Below, one piece after another: positions 24,826 through 33,498 of a DNA stretch of 64,000 nt. The notes under the pieces are model-generated. The model made no database searches. It was not told the origin of the DNA and saw only the letters and a program-made list of their open reading frames with translations. Source of the DNA: CBDDFV01 sp965227335 (GTDB lineage Bacteria; Planctomycetota; Phycisphaerae; Phycisphaerales; SM1A02); NCBI GenBank assembly GCA_965227335.1, contig CBDDFV010000009.1:496001-560000 (forward strand). Reading direction: 5' to 3'. Position 1 is the stretch's first letter. Every line of letters begins with the position of its first letter. Made by a program: the position numbers and the translations under genes.

Positions 24826-25376
24826 GCGACGGCGTGCGTTACCTGGTCCTCTCCAGCAGCCTCCATCCGGAGAGCCGCAGCCGCGTGCTGGCCCGCACGG
24901 CCCGGGCGCGTCTGCTCGAGCGCGGCGTCGAGGCGGCGTGGCTGGACGCGAGCGAACTCGATCTCCCGCACTGCGACGGACACGAGGCGTGGTCGCACGA
25001 CGGCGCCGAACGGGTCGCCGCCGCGATCAGCGAGGCGGACGGCGTCCTCCTCGCGATGGGCGTCTACAACTACATGGCGAGCGCGTCGGCGAAGACGCTG
25101 GTCGAACTCGGCGGCCGGGCGTGGGGGGAGAAGGTCGTGGGTTTTCTCTGCGCGGCGGGGGGCCGGTCCTCCTACATGGCGTCGCTGAGTCTTGCGAACG
25201 CGTTGATGCTGGATTTCCGGTCGGTGATCGTGCCGCGCTTCGTGTACGCGGAGGAGCCGTCGCTCGCCGGCGATGAGGTCAGCGATCCGGAGGTCGTGGA
25301 GCGGATCGACGGGCTGACGTCGGATCTGGTCCGGATGACCGCCGCGCTGCGCGGGAACGCGGTCGAGAGTTCCTGA
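24822..25376 (+). CDS. NADPH-dependent FMN reductase (flavodoxin-like)
   Basis: A 184-residue flavodoxin-fold oxidoreductase. YLVLSSSLHPESRSRVLART at the N terminus is the FMN-phosphate loop (S-S-L-x-x-x-S-x-S). VLLAMGVYNYMASASAKTLV near residue 76 and VVGFLCAAGGRSSYMASLSL near 107 match the family's two other FMN-contacting regions. No redox Cys pair and no iron-sulfur motif. It probably reduces FMN or a quinone/azo substrate with NAD(P)H. Coupled to pdxA by an ATGA overlap; since PNPOx is another FMN enzyme of vitamin B6 metabolism, a link is possible but not shown. Confidence 0.85.
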   Translation: MSDGVRYLVLSSSLHPESRSRVLARTARARLLERGVEAAWLDASELDLPHCDGHEAWSHDGAERVAAAISEADGVLLAMGVYNYMASASAKTLVELGGRAWGEKVVGFLCAAGGRSSYMASLSLANALMLDFRSVIVPRFVYAEEPSLAGDEVSDPEVVERIDGLTSDLVRMTAALRGNAVESS

Positions 25377-25434
25377 CGCCTGGGACGGGGGCGATCTTTG
25401 TCCTTCGCGGTCGGGACGGGTACCATCCCGCCCT

Positions 25435-26985
25435 ATGAGCCAGACCCTCGTCGTCGACAACGCCGCCAAGTCCATGGAAGAGCTCGTGTCGCTGTGCAAG
25501 CGTCGCGGGTTCATCTTTCCCGCCAGTGAGATCTACGGCGGCCTGAACGGGTTCTGGGACTACGGTCCGCTCGGGGTGGAGTTGAAGAACAACCTGCGCG
25601 ACGCGTGGTGGCGGGACAACGTCACCTCGCCGCCGATCGGTCCGGACGGCGAACCGCTGTCGATCGTGGGCCTCGACTCCTCGATCATTCAGAATCCGAA
25701 GGTGTGGGTGGCGTCCGGGCACGTGGGCGGCTTCAACGACCCGATGGTCGACTGTCGGGAGTCGAAGTCCCGCTATCGCGCGGATCACCTGATGGTGGTG
25801 GTCAACACCGACGACGACGGATCCCGGCGGATGTACGCGTTTGTCGAGAACGACGATGAGTCCTTCGCCCGGGCGAACAAGCTGCTCGCGAAGTACGAGA
25901 AGACGGACAATCCCCTGCCGGAGGACCAGTACGTGGTGCGCCCGCTGACGGACGTGCCGCCGGACCAGTTCGCGCGGATCGTCGGGCCGGATGTCAAGGA
26001 GCCGGGCACGTTGACCGAGCCCCGCATGTTCAACCTGATGTTCGAGACGTTCGTGGGGGCGATCCGCAGCGATGATGCGCGGGCGTACCTGCGTCCGGAA
26101 ACGGCCCAGGGGATCTTCGTCAACTACAAGAACGTCCTCGACACGATGCGGGTCCGCGTGCCGTTCGGGATCGCCCAGATCGGCAAGGCGTTCCGCAACG
26201 AGGTGACGCCCCGCAACTTCATCTTCCGCTCCCGCGAGTTCGAGCAGATGGAGATCGAGTGGTTCTGCCATCCCGACGAGGCGAAGAAGTGGTACGACTT
26301 CTGGTGTGATCATCGCAAGTCGTGGTGGAAGTCGGTCGGCCTGACCGACGTCAACCTGCAGATGCGGGCCCACGAGAACGATGAGCTCGCTCACTACGCC
26401 AAGGAGGGGAGCGGCTGCTTCGACGTCGAGTACAAGTTCCCGTTCACGGCGCCGGGCTTCGGCGAACTCGAAGGGGTCTCGGACCGGAGCGATTACGACC
26501 TCCGCCAGCATCAGGAACACGCCCGCACCAAGCTCGAGTACTTCGATCAGCAGCGGAATGAGCGGTACCTCCCGCACGTGATCGAGCCCTCCGCCGGTCT
26601 TTCGCGCGGCGTGCTCGCTCTGCTCTGCGAAGCCTTCACCCCGGATCCCGATCGTCCCTCCAAGGTCTTCATGAAGTTCCATCCCCGCGTCGCCCCGATC
26701 CAGGCCGCGGTCTTTCCGCTCGTCGGCAAGGACGGCATGCCGGAAATGGCGCAGAAGCTGTACGACGAACTGCGCCAGGACTATGCGGTCCAGTACGACG
26801 TCAAGCAGTCGATCGGCAAGCGGTACGCCCGCATGGACGAAGCGGGCACGCCGTACTGCTTCACGATCGACGGCGATTCGCTCGAGGATCAGACCGTCAC
26901 GGTGCGTGATCGAGACACCGCGTCGCAGGAGCGGATCAACGTCGACCAGGTGAAGACGTACCTCGCGGATCGCATCGACGTCTGA
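25435..26985 (+). CDS. glyQS: Glycine--tRNA ligase, dimeric single-chain type
   Basis: Charges tRNA-Gly. The 516-residue protein is the eukaryote/archaeon-like alpha2 form, not the alpha2-beta2 GlyQ/GlyS. It carries SLCKRRGFIFPASEIYGGLN and GFWDYGPLGVELKNNLRDAW at the N terminus, YLRPETAQGIFVNYKNVL (class II motif 2 region, near 220), PFGIAQIGKAFRNEVTPRNF then IFRSREFEQMEIEWFC (near 245-270), PHVIEPSAGLSRGVLALLCE (motif 3 region, near 380), and a C-terminal anticodon-binding domain. No T-box leader is seen upstream. Monocistronic. Confidence 0.96.
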   Translation: MSQTLVVDNAAKSMEELVSLCKRRGFIFPASEIYGGLNGFWDYGPLGVELKNNLRDAWWRDNVTSPPIGPDGEPLSIVGLDSSIIQNPKVWVASGHVGGFNDPMVDCRESKSRYRADHLMVVVNTDDDGSRRMYAFVENDDESFARANKLLAKYEKTDNPLPEDQYVVRPLTDVPPDQFARIVGPDVKEPGTLTEPRMFNLMFETFVGAIRSDDARAYLRPETAQGIFVNYKNVLDTMRVRVPFGIAQIGKAFRNEVTPRNFIFRSREFEQMEIEWFCHPDEAKKWYDFWCDHRKSWWKSVGLTDVNLQMRAHENDELAHYAKEGSGCFDVEYKFPFTAPGFGELEGVSDRSDYDLRQHQEHARTKLEYFDQQRNERYLPHVIEPSAGLSRGVLALLCEAFTPDPDRPSKVFMKFHPRVAPIQAAVFPLVGKDGMPEMAQKLYDELRQDYAVQYDVKQSIGKRYARMDEAGTPYCFTIDGDSLEDQTVTVRDRDTASQERINVDQVKTYLADRIDV

Positions 26986-27106
26986 CGGGCGGCGGGGACA
27001 CGCTGACGGGAAGTGTGCGGATTTGGTCGAACGGACACGCGGGTTGCTGCGTATGGCCTGATGTTGTCGATTCCTCCTCCTCGACTCTCCAGGGATTGAA
27101 GACCGT

Positions 27107-28546
27107 ATGACCGACTCCCGCTCTCGCCGCGCGCCCGGCGGCGCGCTGTTCGGTGCGCTCGCGCTCGCCGCCGCGCTCCTCGCTGACTGGCTCTTCTTTC
27201 GTGAATCAGTGGGCGTCTCGCTGCCGCTGTTCCTGACGGCGTTGCTCGGGATCGTTCTGTATCGGCGGCCAGCCGCGCGGCGGAGGATCGGTTCGCTCGT
27301 CTTCATCGGGTGCGGACTCCTCGCGCTGACGCTAGATCGGAGCGTCATCGCGGCGACTCTTGTGATCGGGACGCTGGTGCATCTCGCAACGGCGCCGTAC
27401 AGCTCGGGTTCGCCCGCCGCGATGCTGGAGCGGGCGTTGCTCGCCGCACTCCTGTTGCCGCTGCGTCCGCTGAAGGATGTCGTCCTGGTGACGGAGGGCC
27501 GTCGGCGTCACGGGATGCGGGCGGGCGGCGGTTCGGGGCTTCACGTCTGGGCGCTGCCGACGGGGCTCACGCTCGTGTTCATCGTGCTCTTCTGGGGGGC
27601 GAACCCGGTCATTGCGGGCTGGATGCGCGGCGCCGGGGATCTGGCGTGGAACCTCGGCGATCTCATCGAGGCGGTCCGGGTGGTGCTGTGGATCGGCGTG
27701 ACGTTTGGCGTCTGGGCCCTGCTCCGGCTCCGGGTGCGGCCTCAGTCCCGGATCCACAATCTCGTCGAACGCGAAAGACACTGGATGGACGCGTCGACCA
27801 CCGTCCGGTCCCTTGTCCTGTTCAACGTCGTCTTCCTCGTCCACAACGTGCTCGACGCTCGGTACCTCTGGCTGGGCGGCGTGCTGCCGGACGGACTCAC
27901 GTACGCGGAGTACGCTCACCGAGGGGCGTACCTGCTGATCATCACCGTGATCCTCGCGGGCGGCTTCGTCATCGCAGCGTTTCCGGGTGACGCGGCGCCG
28001 CGGTCGCGAGCGCTGGTCTGGCTCGTCGGCTTGTGGATCGGGCAGAACGCCTGGCTCACGGTGTCCGCCGCGCGGCGGCTCGCCCTGTACGTCGATGCCT
28101 ACGGCCTCACGATGTTGCGGGTTGCGGCGGGACTGTGGTTGCTGGTCGTCGCGTTGGGTCTTCTCTCCATGGTGGGGCGGGTGGCGGCGCGCTGGTCGAA
28201 TCTGCGGCTGCTCTCGGTCAACGGAGTCGCGACGGCGGTCGTGCTGCTGGGATCCTGCCTGGTCGATCTGCGCGGGGGCGTGGCGTGGTACAACGTCCAT
28301 CGCGCGTTGCGGCCGGATCCACCCGCCGCGCCGCTCGATATCGCGTACCTCGTCGACCTCGGTCCGTCGTCCGTGCCGGCGCTGGCGCACCTCGAGTCAT
28401 CGTCCGGCTGGACGGGCGTCCGCCGGGAGGCGACCGCGGCGCTGGCGACGATGCGCGGCACGCTGGACGAACGCCTGGCGGACTGGCGGGGCTGGACGTG
28501 GCGGGACGCGCGCCGTCGGGCGTTGATCGCTTCGGCCGGGCGTTGA
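27107..28546 (+). CDS. Multi-pass membrane protein, DUF4173 family
   Basis: A 479-residue protein with about ten hydrophobic segments spread over residues 15-390 and a soluble C-terminal tail of about 80 residues. VLPDGLTYAEYAHRGAYLLI near residue 262, followed by a membrane helix and ALYVDAYGLTMLRVAAGLWL near 325, match the conserved core of DUF4153/DUF4173 proteins (LPDG.TYAEYARRGFY; Y...YGLT..R). Function of the family is unknown. Stands alone; followed by a clear hairpin. Confidence 0.82.
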   Translation: MTDSRSRRAPGGALFGALALAAALLADWLFFRESVGVSLPLFLTALLGIVLYRRPAARRRIGSLVFIGCGLLALTLDRSVIAATLVIGTLVHLATAPYSSGSPAAMLERALLAALLLPLRPLKDVVLVTEGRRRHGMRAGGGSGLHVWALPTGLTLVFIVLFWGANPVIAGWMRGAGDLAWNLGDLIEAVRVVLWIGVTFGVWALLRLRVRPQSRIHNLVERERHWMDASTTVRSLVLFNVVFLVHNVLDARYLWLGGVLPDGLTYAEYAHRGAYLLIITVILAGGFVIAAFPGDAAPRSRALVWLVGLWIGQNAWLTVSAARRLALYVDAYGLTMLRVAAGLWLLVVALGLLSMVGRVAARWSNLRLLSVNGVATAVVLLGSCLVDLRGGVAWYNVHRALRPDPPAAPLDIAYLVDLGPSSVPALAHLESSSGWTGVRREATAALATMRGTLDERLADWRGWTWRDARRRALIASAGR

Positions 28547-28560
28547 TCGGTGATGAAAAC

Positions 28561-28592
28561 GAGAGCGCGCCGCCGGAAGACGACGCGCTCTC
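28561..28592 (+). terminator. Hairpin between convergent genes
   Basis: GAGAGCGCG (28561-28569) pairs perfectly with CGCGCTCTC (28584-28592) around a 14-base loop, 14 bases after the DUF4173 stop. The sequence just before it, GATGAAAAC, gives a short T-rich tail on the minus strand, so it could serve the subtilase gene as well. Confidence 0.6.
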
Positions 28593-28667
28593 GCGTCGGA
28601 GGAGCCGGGCGACACGCCGGGCTCACAGGTTGTCACGACGACGTCGGGTCGTCGCGAGGCAGGGGGG

Positions 28668-31580
28668 TCAGCCGTCGCACGGGCCCCAGGCGCTGAGCAG
28701 CGCGGCGAGGTCGGCGGGACCGACGACGCCGTCGTCGTTGAGATCCTCCGGGCAGCCGGCGCACGGTCCCCAGGCGCTGAGGAGCGAGGCGAGGTCCGCC
28801 GCGCCGACCGTGCCGTCGCCGCTGAGGTCGGCGGGGCATCCGGCGGGCGTGCAGGTGACGGACAACGTGCCGTCGCCCGAGGCGCCGTTGTAGCCGCCGA
28901 CGCGGAACCGGTAGTTCTGTCCGGCGTTGACGTCGACGGTGACCTGGGACGTGAAGCCGGCGCAGCCGGGCGTGTCGTCGTTACAGCCGAGCAGGGTGAG
29001 CGGCGGACCGAAATCACAGATCCAGCCGATGAACGCGGAGGGCGTGTAGACGGCGAGTTTGGTGTCGAAGTCCGCCTGGCCGCAGGTGCTGATCGTCAGC
29101 TGACCGTCGCATGTGGCGTCGTACGAGAACCAGATGTCGTTGTGAATCTGGAGGTCGCCGCAGCAGAAGTTGCAGGTTTCGTGCTCGACGCCGTCCGTCG
29201 AGGCGCCGATCGTCGAGAACGCCGTGTCGCCGTCTTCGATGATCTGGGCGAGACCGCAGACATCGCCGGGCACGCCGCAGAAGATCGAGAACTGACCGGT
29301 TTGCGTCGAGCCGCCGATGCGGATCTTGTAGAGCTCGCCGGCGGTGACTTCGACGAGCAGGTTCGCGCCGAAGCCGCAGCCCGGCGCGCCGACCGCGCAG
29401 CCGGCGATGTAGCCGCCGAAGATGCCGTTCGGGCACGAGGCGCCGAAGATGCCCGGACCGTAGACCGCGACGGTGGACGGGCCGTTGACCAGGTTGCACA
29501 TGCTCACGGTCATGAGGCCGGTGCAGTCGGCGGTGTATTCGTACCAGACGTCCGGTCCGAAGTTCGGGCAGTTCGTCGGGGGATCGGTTTCGAGCTGCGC
29601 GCCGATGGTCGAGAAACTGTGGAGGCCTTCACCGACGGAGATCGCATCAGCGCAGATGTCGTTGTCGGGACCGCAGAGGTCGAACGCCTCGTTCGCGCAG
29701 ATCGAGTCCCAGTTGGTTTCGCAGCAGAACGGATCAACGGCGCAGACCTGGCTGCAGCAGTCGCTGTTGTTGCAGGCGGGCGAACCGTTGGGGGTGAAGC
29801 AGTCGCCGGCGCCGGTGTTGCCGCAGCCGTAGCAGATCTCCGCCGCCGCCCCGGCGCAGATCCCGTCCCACTCGACGTTGCAGCAGAAGGGATCTTCCGA
29901 GCAGATGAGGAAGCAGCAGCCGCCGTCGTCGCAGCCGGGCGTGCCGTTGTCCTGCGGACACGCGCCGGAGCCGGGGCAGTCGTCGCCGAAGAGGGCGAGG
30001 ATCACCGCGCCCTCAGCCCGCGGCAGACCGTTGCCGAAGACCACGTCATAGCCGCCCGCGCCGAGGTCCTTGGTCGTCGACGCCATGATCGAACCGACCT
30101 CCGACGCGTTCAGGGATGGATCGGCCGAATAGACGAGGGCGGCCACGCCCGCCGCGCACGGCGACGCGGCGGAAGTCCCGCCGAAGTACGTCCAGTCGCC
30201 GCCCGCGTAGCCGGCGCCGCCGGTCCGGTCGGTGGTCCGCACCGAGACGCCGGGCGCGGCGAAGTGGAGACCGCTGCCGTAGTTGCTGAAGCCGGCCTTG
30301 GCCCCGGTCGGCGTGATCGCAGCGATCGCGTTCGTGACCGAGAGACTCGCCGGGTAGTTCAGGAACGGATCGCCGATGTTGTCGTCCCCGCCGTTCCCGG
30401 CGGACGCGAAGTGCATCATCGCCGGCCAGGTGCCGCTGTAGGCGACCGTGACCACGCTCGACGAGCCCATCGAGAAACTCGAGTTCGTGATCCGCGCGCC
30501 GCGGTTCTGCGCGGCGAAGACGCCGTCCGCCACCCAACTCGACTGGCTTGTCCAGTCCGACCCCGGCTCCGTGTCGTAGGCGATCTTGATCGAGATGGTC
30601 CGGCAGTTCGGGGCCACGCCGCACGACAACTGGTTGTTGTTGATGATGCCGGAGATGATCCCCGCCACCGGCGTGCCGTGGTTGTCGAAGTCGAAGATCG
30701 GACCGCCGTCGCCGTTCCAGATCGTAGTGTCCTCGCCGGGCGTCACCTGGTTGATGTCCGGGTGGTTCTGCTGCACGCCGTTGTCGAGCACGGCGACGAT
30801 GATTCCCGCCGTGCCCAGCTCGAGGTCCCACGCCTGCGGAGCGTTCATGTCCATGTCCGGGACGCCCGTCCAGCCGTCGACGAACTGACCGGTGTTGTGC
30901 AGGTGCCACGACAGACCGAAGCCCGGATCATTCGGGATGACGTCGTCGCCGTACATCGTGATCAGTCGGTCGGGCTCCGCGAAGACGACGTCGTCCCGCA
31001 GGGCGAGCGCGTTCGCGTCAGCCAGCGTTTCGAAACCGCTCTTCCGCGTGCTCAGGACCTTGTAGACGTTGGGCAGACCCTGCCAGTTCGGGATGAGGAC
31101 CTCCATGCCGAACTGCGCGAGCAACGCCGCCGCCTCGCGGTCCGTGACCGATTCGTCGAACTGAACGAAGACCTCCGGATGAATGACCGTCACGCCGCCC
31201 CGATCGTCACGGAAGACCGGCGAGGCGAACGCCGCCGCATCCCGGGCCGCCACCTCGGCCACGACCGCTTCGAGCGACGGGCCGTCCACCGCCCGAGCGG
31301 GCGTCGCGGCGAAACGCCAGCCCGGACGTTCATCCGTCCGCAGACCAGCGAGGTCGAAACCCGACGCCGCGAGATCGTCCCGAAGCCGGGCGTCCGTGGC
31401 GTCGTTCTTCATCAGGATGGCGATCTCCGTCACGTCGAGCGTGATCGGGACGGGCTCCTTGAAGTACATGTAGTGGTAGTCGTCAGCCGCGGCCGGGGCG
31501 GCCGACAGGGCGGCGCCGAAGCCGGCGGTCAGGCACGCGGCGAGCAGGCCGCGGCGGGCGAATCGGGTGTGAAGCTGCAT
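28668..31580 (-). CDS. Secreted subtilisin-like protease with Cys-rich repeats and dockerin-like tail
   Basis: A 970-residue exported S8 peptidase with AAGGAG 9 bases before the ATG. Order: signal peptide (about 1-33), prodomain (to about 215), catalytic domain with Asp266 (VAVLDNGVQQNHPDI), His301 (FDFDNHGTPVAGIISG) and Ser470 (GGTSAASPCAAGVAALV). Two Cys-rich repeats follow (about 555-660), each with CC..IC/VC..DPFCC...WD.ICA. Next are two beta-sandwich PPC-like domains (about 670-790 and 795-905) and two dockerin-like EF-hand repeats (CPADLSGDGTVGAADLASLL and the similar copy) closing on SAWGPC. In cellulosome bacteria dockerins bind cohesins; here surface attachment or sorting is more likely, but this is inference. 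Follows dinB by 97 bases. Confidence 0.92.
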   Translation of the reverse strand: MQLHTRFARRGLLAACLTAGFGAALSAAPAAADDYHYMYFKEPVPITLDVTEIAILMKNDATDARLRDDLAASGFDLAGLRTDERPGWRFAATPARAVDGPSLEAVVAEVAARDAAAFASPVFRDDRGGVTVIHPEVFVQFDESVTDREAAALLAQFGMEVLIPNWQGLPNVYKVLSTRKSGFETLADANALALRDDVVFAEPDRLITMYGDDVIPNDPGFGLSWHLHNTGQFVDGWTGVPDMDMNAPQAWDLELGTAGIIVAVLDNGVQQNHPDINQVTPGEDTTIWNGDGGPIFDFDNHGTPVAGIISGIINNNQLSCGVAPNCRTISIKIAYDTEPGSDWTSQSSWVADGVFAAQNRGARITNSSFSMGSSSVVTVAYSGTWPAMMHFASAGNGGDDNIGDPFLNYPASLSVTNAIAAITPTGAKAGFSNYGSGLHFAAPGVSVRTTDRTGGAGYAGGDWTYFGGTSAASPCAAGVAALVYSADPSLNASEVGSIMASTTKDLGAGGYDVVFGNGLPRAEGAVILALFGDDCPGSGACPQDNGTPGCDDGGCCFLICSEDPFCCNVEWDGICAGAAAEICYGCGNTGAGDCFTPNGSPACNNSDCCSQVCAVDPFCCETNWDSICANEAFDLCGPDNDICADAISVGEGLHSFSTIGAQLETDPPTNCPNFGPDVWYEYTADCTGLMTVSMCNLVNGPSTVAVYGPGIFGASCPNGIFGGYIAGCAVGAPGCGFGANLLVEVTAGELYKIRIGGSTQTGQFSIFCGVPGDVCGLAQIIEDGDTAFSTIGASTDGVEHETCNFCCGDLQIHNDIWFSYDATCDGQLTISTCGQADFDTKLAVYTPSAFIGWICDFGPPLTLLGCNDDTPGCAGFTSQVTVDVNAGQNYRFRVGGYNGASGDGTLSVTCTPAGCPADLSGDGTVGAADLASLLSAWGPCAGCPEDLNDDGVVGPADLAALLSAWGPCDG

Positions 31581-31677
31581 GTCGCTGTTCTCCTTACGGG
31601 GCCGCCCCTCCCCGAGAGTCGGCCTCAGCAACAGCAACGACATCCGACTCGTTTTGGCGCAAGACAATCGTCCGGAT

Positions 31678-32871
31678 TCACTGATCCGCGCGGCCGCCCG
31701 GTTCCGGCGGCAGGCCCGCCGCGCGTCCGATCGACCCCCGTCCGAACTTCGCCTCGATCACGTCGGTGACCGCATCAAGACGACGCCGCTGCCCGTCCGT
31801 CTCGGCGGTGAAGAGCCCGAGCTGCATCTCCCCGTGACTGAGCTGGCTCGCCCCGAAGCCGATGAGCCGCACCGGCTGGAACGCTCGTTCGGACCAGCGG
31901 CGGAACACCGTCCGACCGGCGGCCCAGAGTTCGTCGGTGCGGTCGGTCGGTTCGTCGAGCGTCGTGGAGCGGGTGATCGTCTCGAAATCGCCGAAACGGA
32001 TTTTCAGGGTGACGGTCCGGGCGTGAAGTTCGTGCCGACGGAGCCGCCGCGCGACCTGCTCGACCTCCTGCATGAGCATCGCCTCGACGTCGGCCGGCTC
32101 GGTGAGGTCCGACCCGAAGGTCCGTTCCTGGCTGATGCTCTTCGCGGTGCGATCGGGGGTGACGGGACGCTCGTCCTCGCCGCGGGCGAGGCTCGTCAGC
32201 CGCGCGGCGTGGGGTCCGAACCGGGCGGTCAGCACCTCGGTCGGCATGGTCTGCAGATCGCCGAAGGTGCGGACGCCGAAGTTGAGCAGCTTCTTTTCCA
32301 TCTGCGGCCCGACGCCCCACATGCGTTTCACGGGCAGCGGGGCGAGGGTTTCGAGCACGCGGTCGGGCTCGATCACGGTCAGGCCGTCCGGCTTGTCCAT
32401 GTCGGAGGCGAGTTTGGCGAGGAACTTGTTGGGGGCGACGCCGACGGAGGCGGTGACGCGGATCTCGCGCACGATGTCGGCGCGGATCCGCTCCGCGATG
32501 TCGATCGCCGGACCGTGCGCCCGCTGTGAGCCGGTGACGTCGAGGAACGCCTCGTCGATCGAGAGGGGCTGGACGGCCGGGGTGTACCGTTCGAAGATCT
32601 CGAACGCCTGACGCGAGGCCTCGACGTAGGCGTCGCGCCGGGGGCGGACGATGACCGCATCGGGACAGCGTCGGCGGGCGATCGACATGGGCTGGGCGGA
32701 ATGGCAGCCGTAGGTGCGGGCTTCGTAGGAGGCCGCCGCGACCACGCCCCGCGACCCCGCTCCGCCGACCAGCACCGGCTTGCCGCGGAGTTCGGGAGCG
32801 TCGCGCTGCTCGATCGATGCGAAGAACGCGTCCATGTCGACGTGCAGGATGGCGCGACGTGGCTCCGGCAT
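31678..32871 (-). CDS. dinB: DNA polymerase IV (Y family)
   Basis: Error-prone translesion polymerase. The 397 residues carry ILHVDMDAFFASIEQRDAPE at the N terminus with the first metal Asp pair, VAAASYEARTYGCHSAQPMS near residue 45, VQPLSIDEAFLDVTGSQRAH with the SxDE catalytic acidics near 102, VTASVGVAPNKFLAKLASDM near 140, MWGVGPQMEKKLLNFGVRTF (helix-hairpin-helix) near 183, and the little-finger domain with VTLKIRFGDFETITRSTTLD near 288. No beta-clamp motif is obvious at the C terminus. No LexA box seen upstream. Starts 20 bases after a secreted-protein gene ends. Confidence 0.95.
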   Translation of the reverse strand: MPEPRRAILHVDMDAFFASIEQRDAPELRGKPVLVGGAGSRGVVAAASYEARTYGCHSAQPMSIARRRCPDAVIVRPRRDAYVEASRQAFEIFERYTPAVQPLSIDEAFLDVTGSQRAHGPAIDIAERIRADIVREIRVTASVGVAPNKFLAKLASDMDKPDGLTVIEPDRVLETLAPLPVKRMWGVGPQMEKKLLNFGVRTFGDLQTMPTEVLTARFGPHAARLTSLARGEDERPVTPDRTAKSISQERTFGSDLTEPADVEAMLMQEVEQVARRLRRHELHARTVTLKIRFGDFETITRSTTLDEPTDRTDELWAAGRTVFRRWSERAFQPVRLIGFGASQLSHGEMQLGLFTAETDGQRRRLDAVTDVIEAKFGRGSIGRAAGLPPEPGGRADQ

Positions 32872-32891
32872 GTGGTGATGATAGGGGAACG

Positions 32892-33425
32892 TCAGGGTGT
32901 GCGCGGCTCGAATCGCGCCCGCTCTTTCCAGACCGGGGGATGACCGATCAGACCCTGCACGTTCTCCTCGAGCACGATCGGACGAGCCGTGCGGGGCAAC
33001 ACCCAGATCCCGTACGGACGCGACTTCACGCCGCCGCCGCCCGGTCCCGCCGTCTGGAACGTGTGGCTGTCGAAGCGGACACGCCGGGTCTCAGCGAGAT
33101 CCGCGACGTCGACCACGAAGTGCCCGTTGCAGTTCCACGCCTCGCCGGAGAACACGGCGATCACGTCGTACCGCGTGAAGTCGATGACCGGCGCCTCCGG
33201 ACCGTAGACGCTCGTGTCGACCCGGTCGCCACGATGCTCGACCCACAACGCCTTCCACGCCGCGGCGTCGCGGATGATCTCGATGCGCGGCGTGCCGATC
33301 GACGAATGGGCGCCGTTGAACGAGACGCAGGGTTTCAGCGAAGCGGATTCGGGGGCGACGTTCAGGGCGAAGGCGCCGACGCCGAGCACCACGGTCGTGG
33401 CGAGCCAGATGAGCGATGTACGCAT
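32892..33425 (-). CDS. Secreted protein of unknown function
   Basis: A 177-residue protein with a signal peptide (RTSLIWLATTVVLGVGAFAL, about 2-21) and AAGGAG 9 bases upstream of the ATG. The mature part is one small domain: IEIIRDAAAWKALWVEHRGD near residue 50, VIDFTRYDVIAVFSGEAWNC near 85, and RPYGIWVLPRTARPIVLEEN near 140. The W..LW..H segment followed by D..VIAVF.GE recalls protease-complex PrcB-like C-terminal domains, only weakly. Two Cys (about 30 and 104) could form a disulfide. A longer in-frame start upstream would bury the signal and is rejected. Confidence 0.7.
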   Translation of the reverse strand: MRTSLIWLATTVVLGVGAFALNVAPESASLKPCVSFNGAHSSIGTPRIEIIRDAAAWKALWVEHRGDRVDTSVYGPEAPVIDFTRYDVIAVFSGEAWNCNGHFVVDVADLAETRRVRFDSHTFQTAGPGGGGVKSRPYGIWVLPRTARPIVLEENVQGLIGHPPVWKERARFEPRTP

Positions 33426-33498
33426 GGGAGGACTCCTTATGCCCTGAGTATCGCCTCCATCCGAACGGGCCGATGTCACATGGATGTCACGAGCGGGC

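Noticed and set aside
29142..31769. Plus-strand open frame of about 875 codons opposite the subtilase
   Set aside because: Antisense shadow of an S8 protease whose catalytic triad, repeats and signal peptide are all readable on the minus strand.
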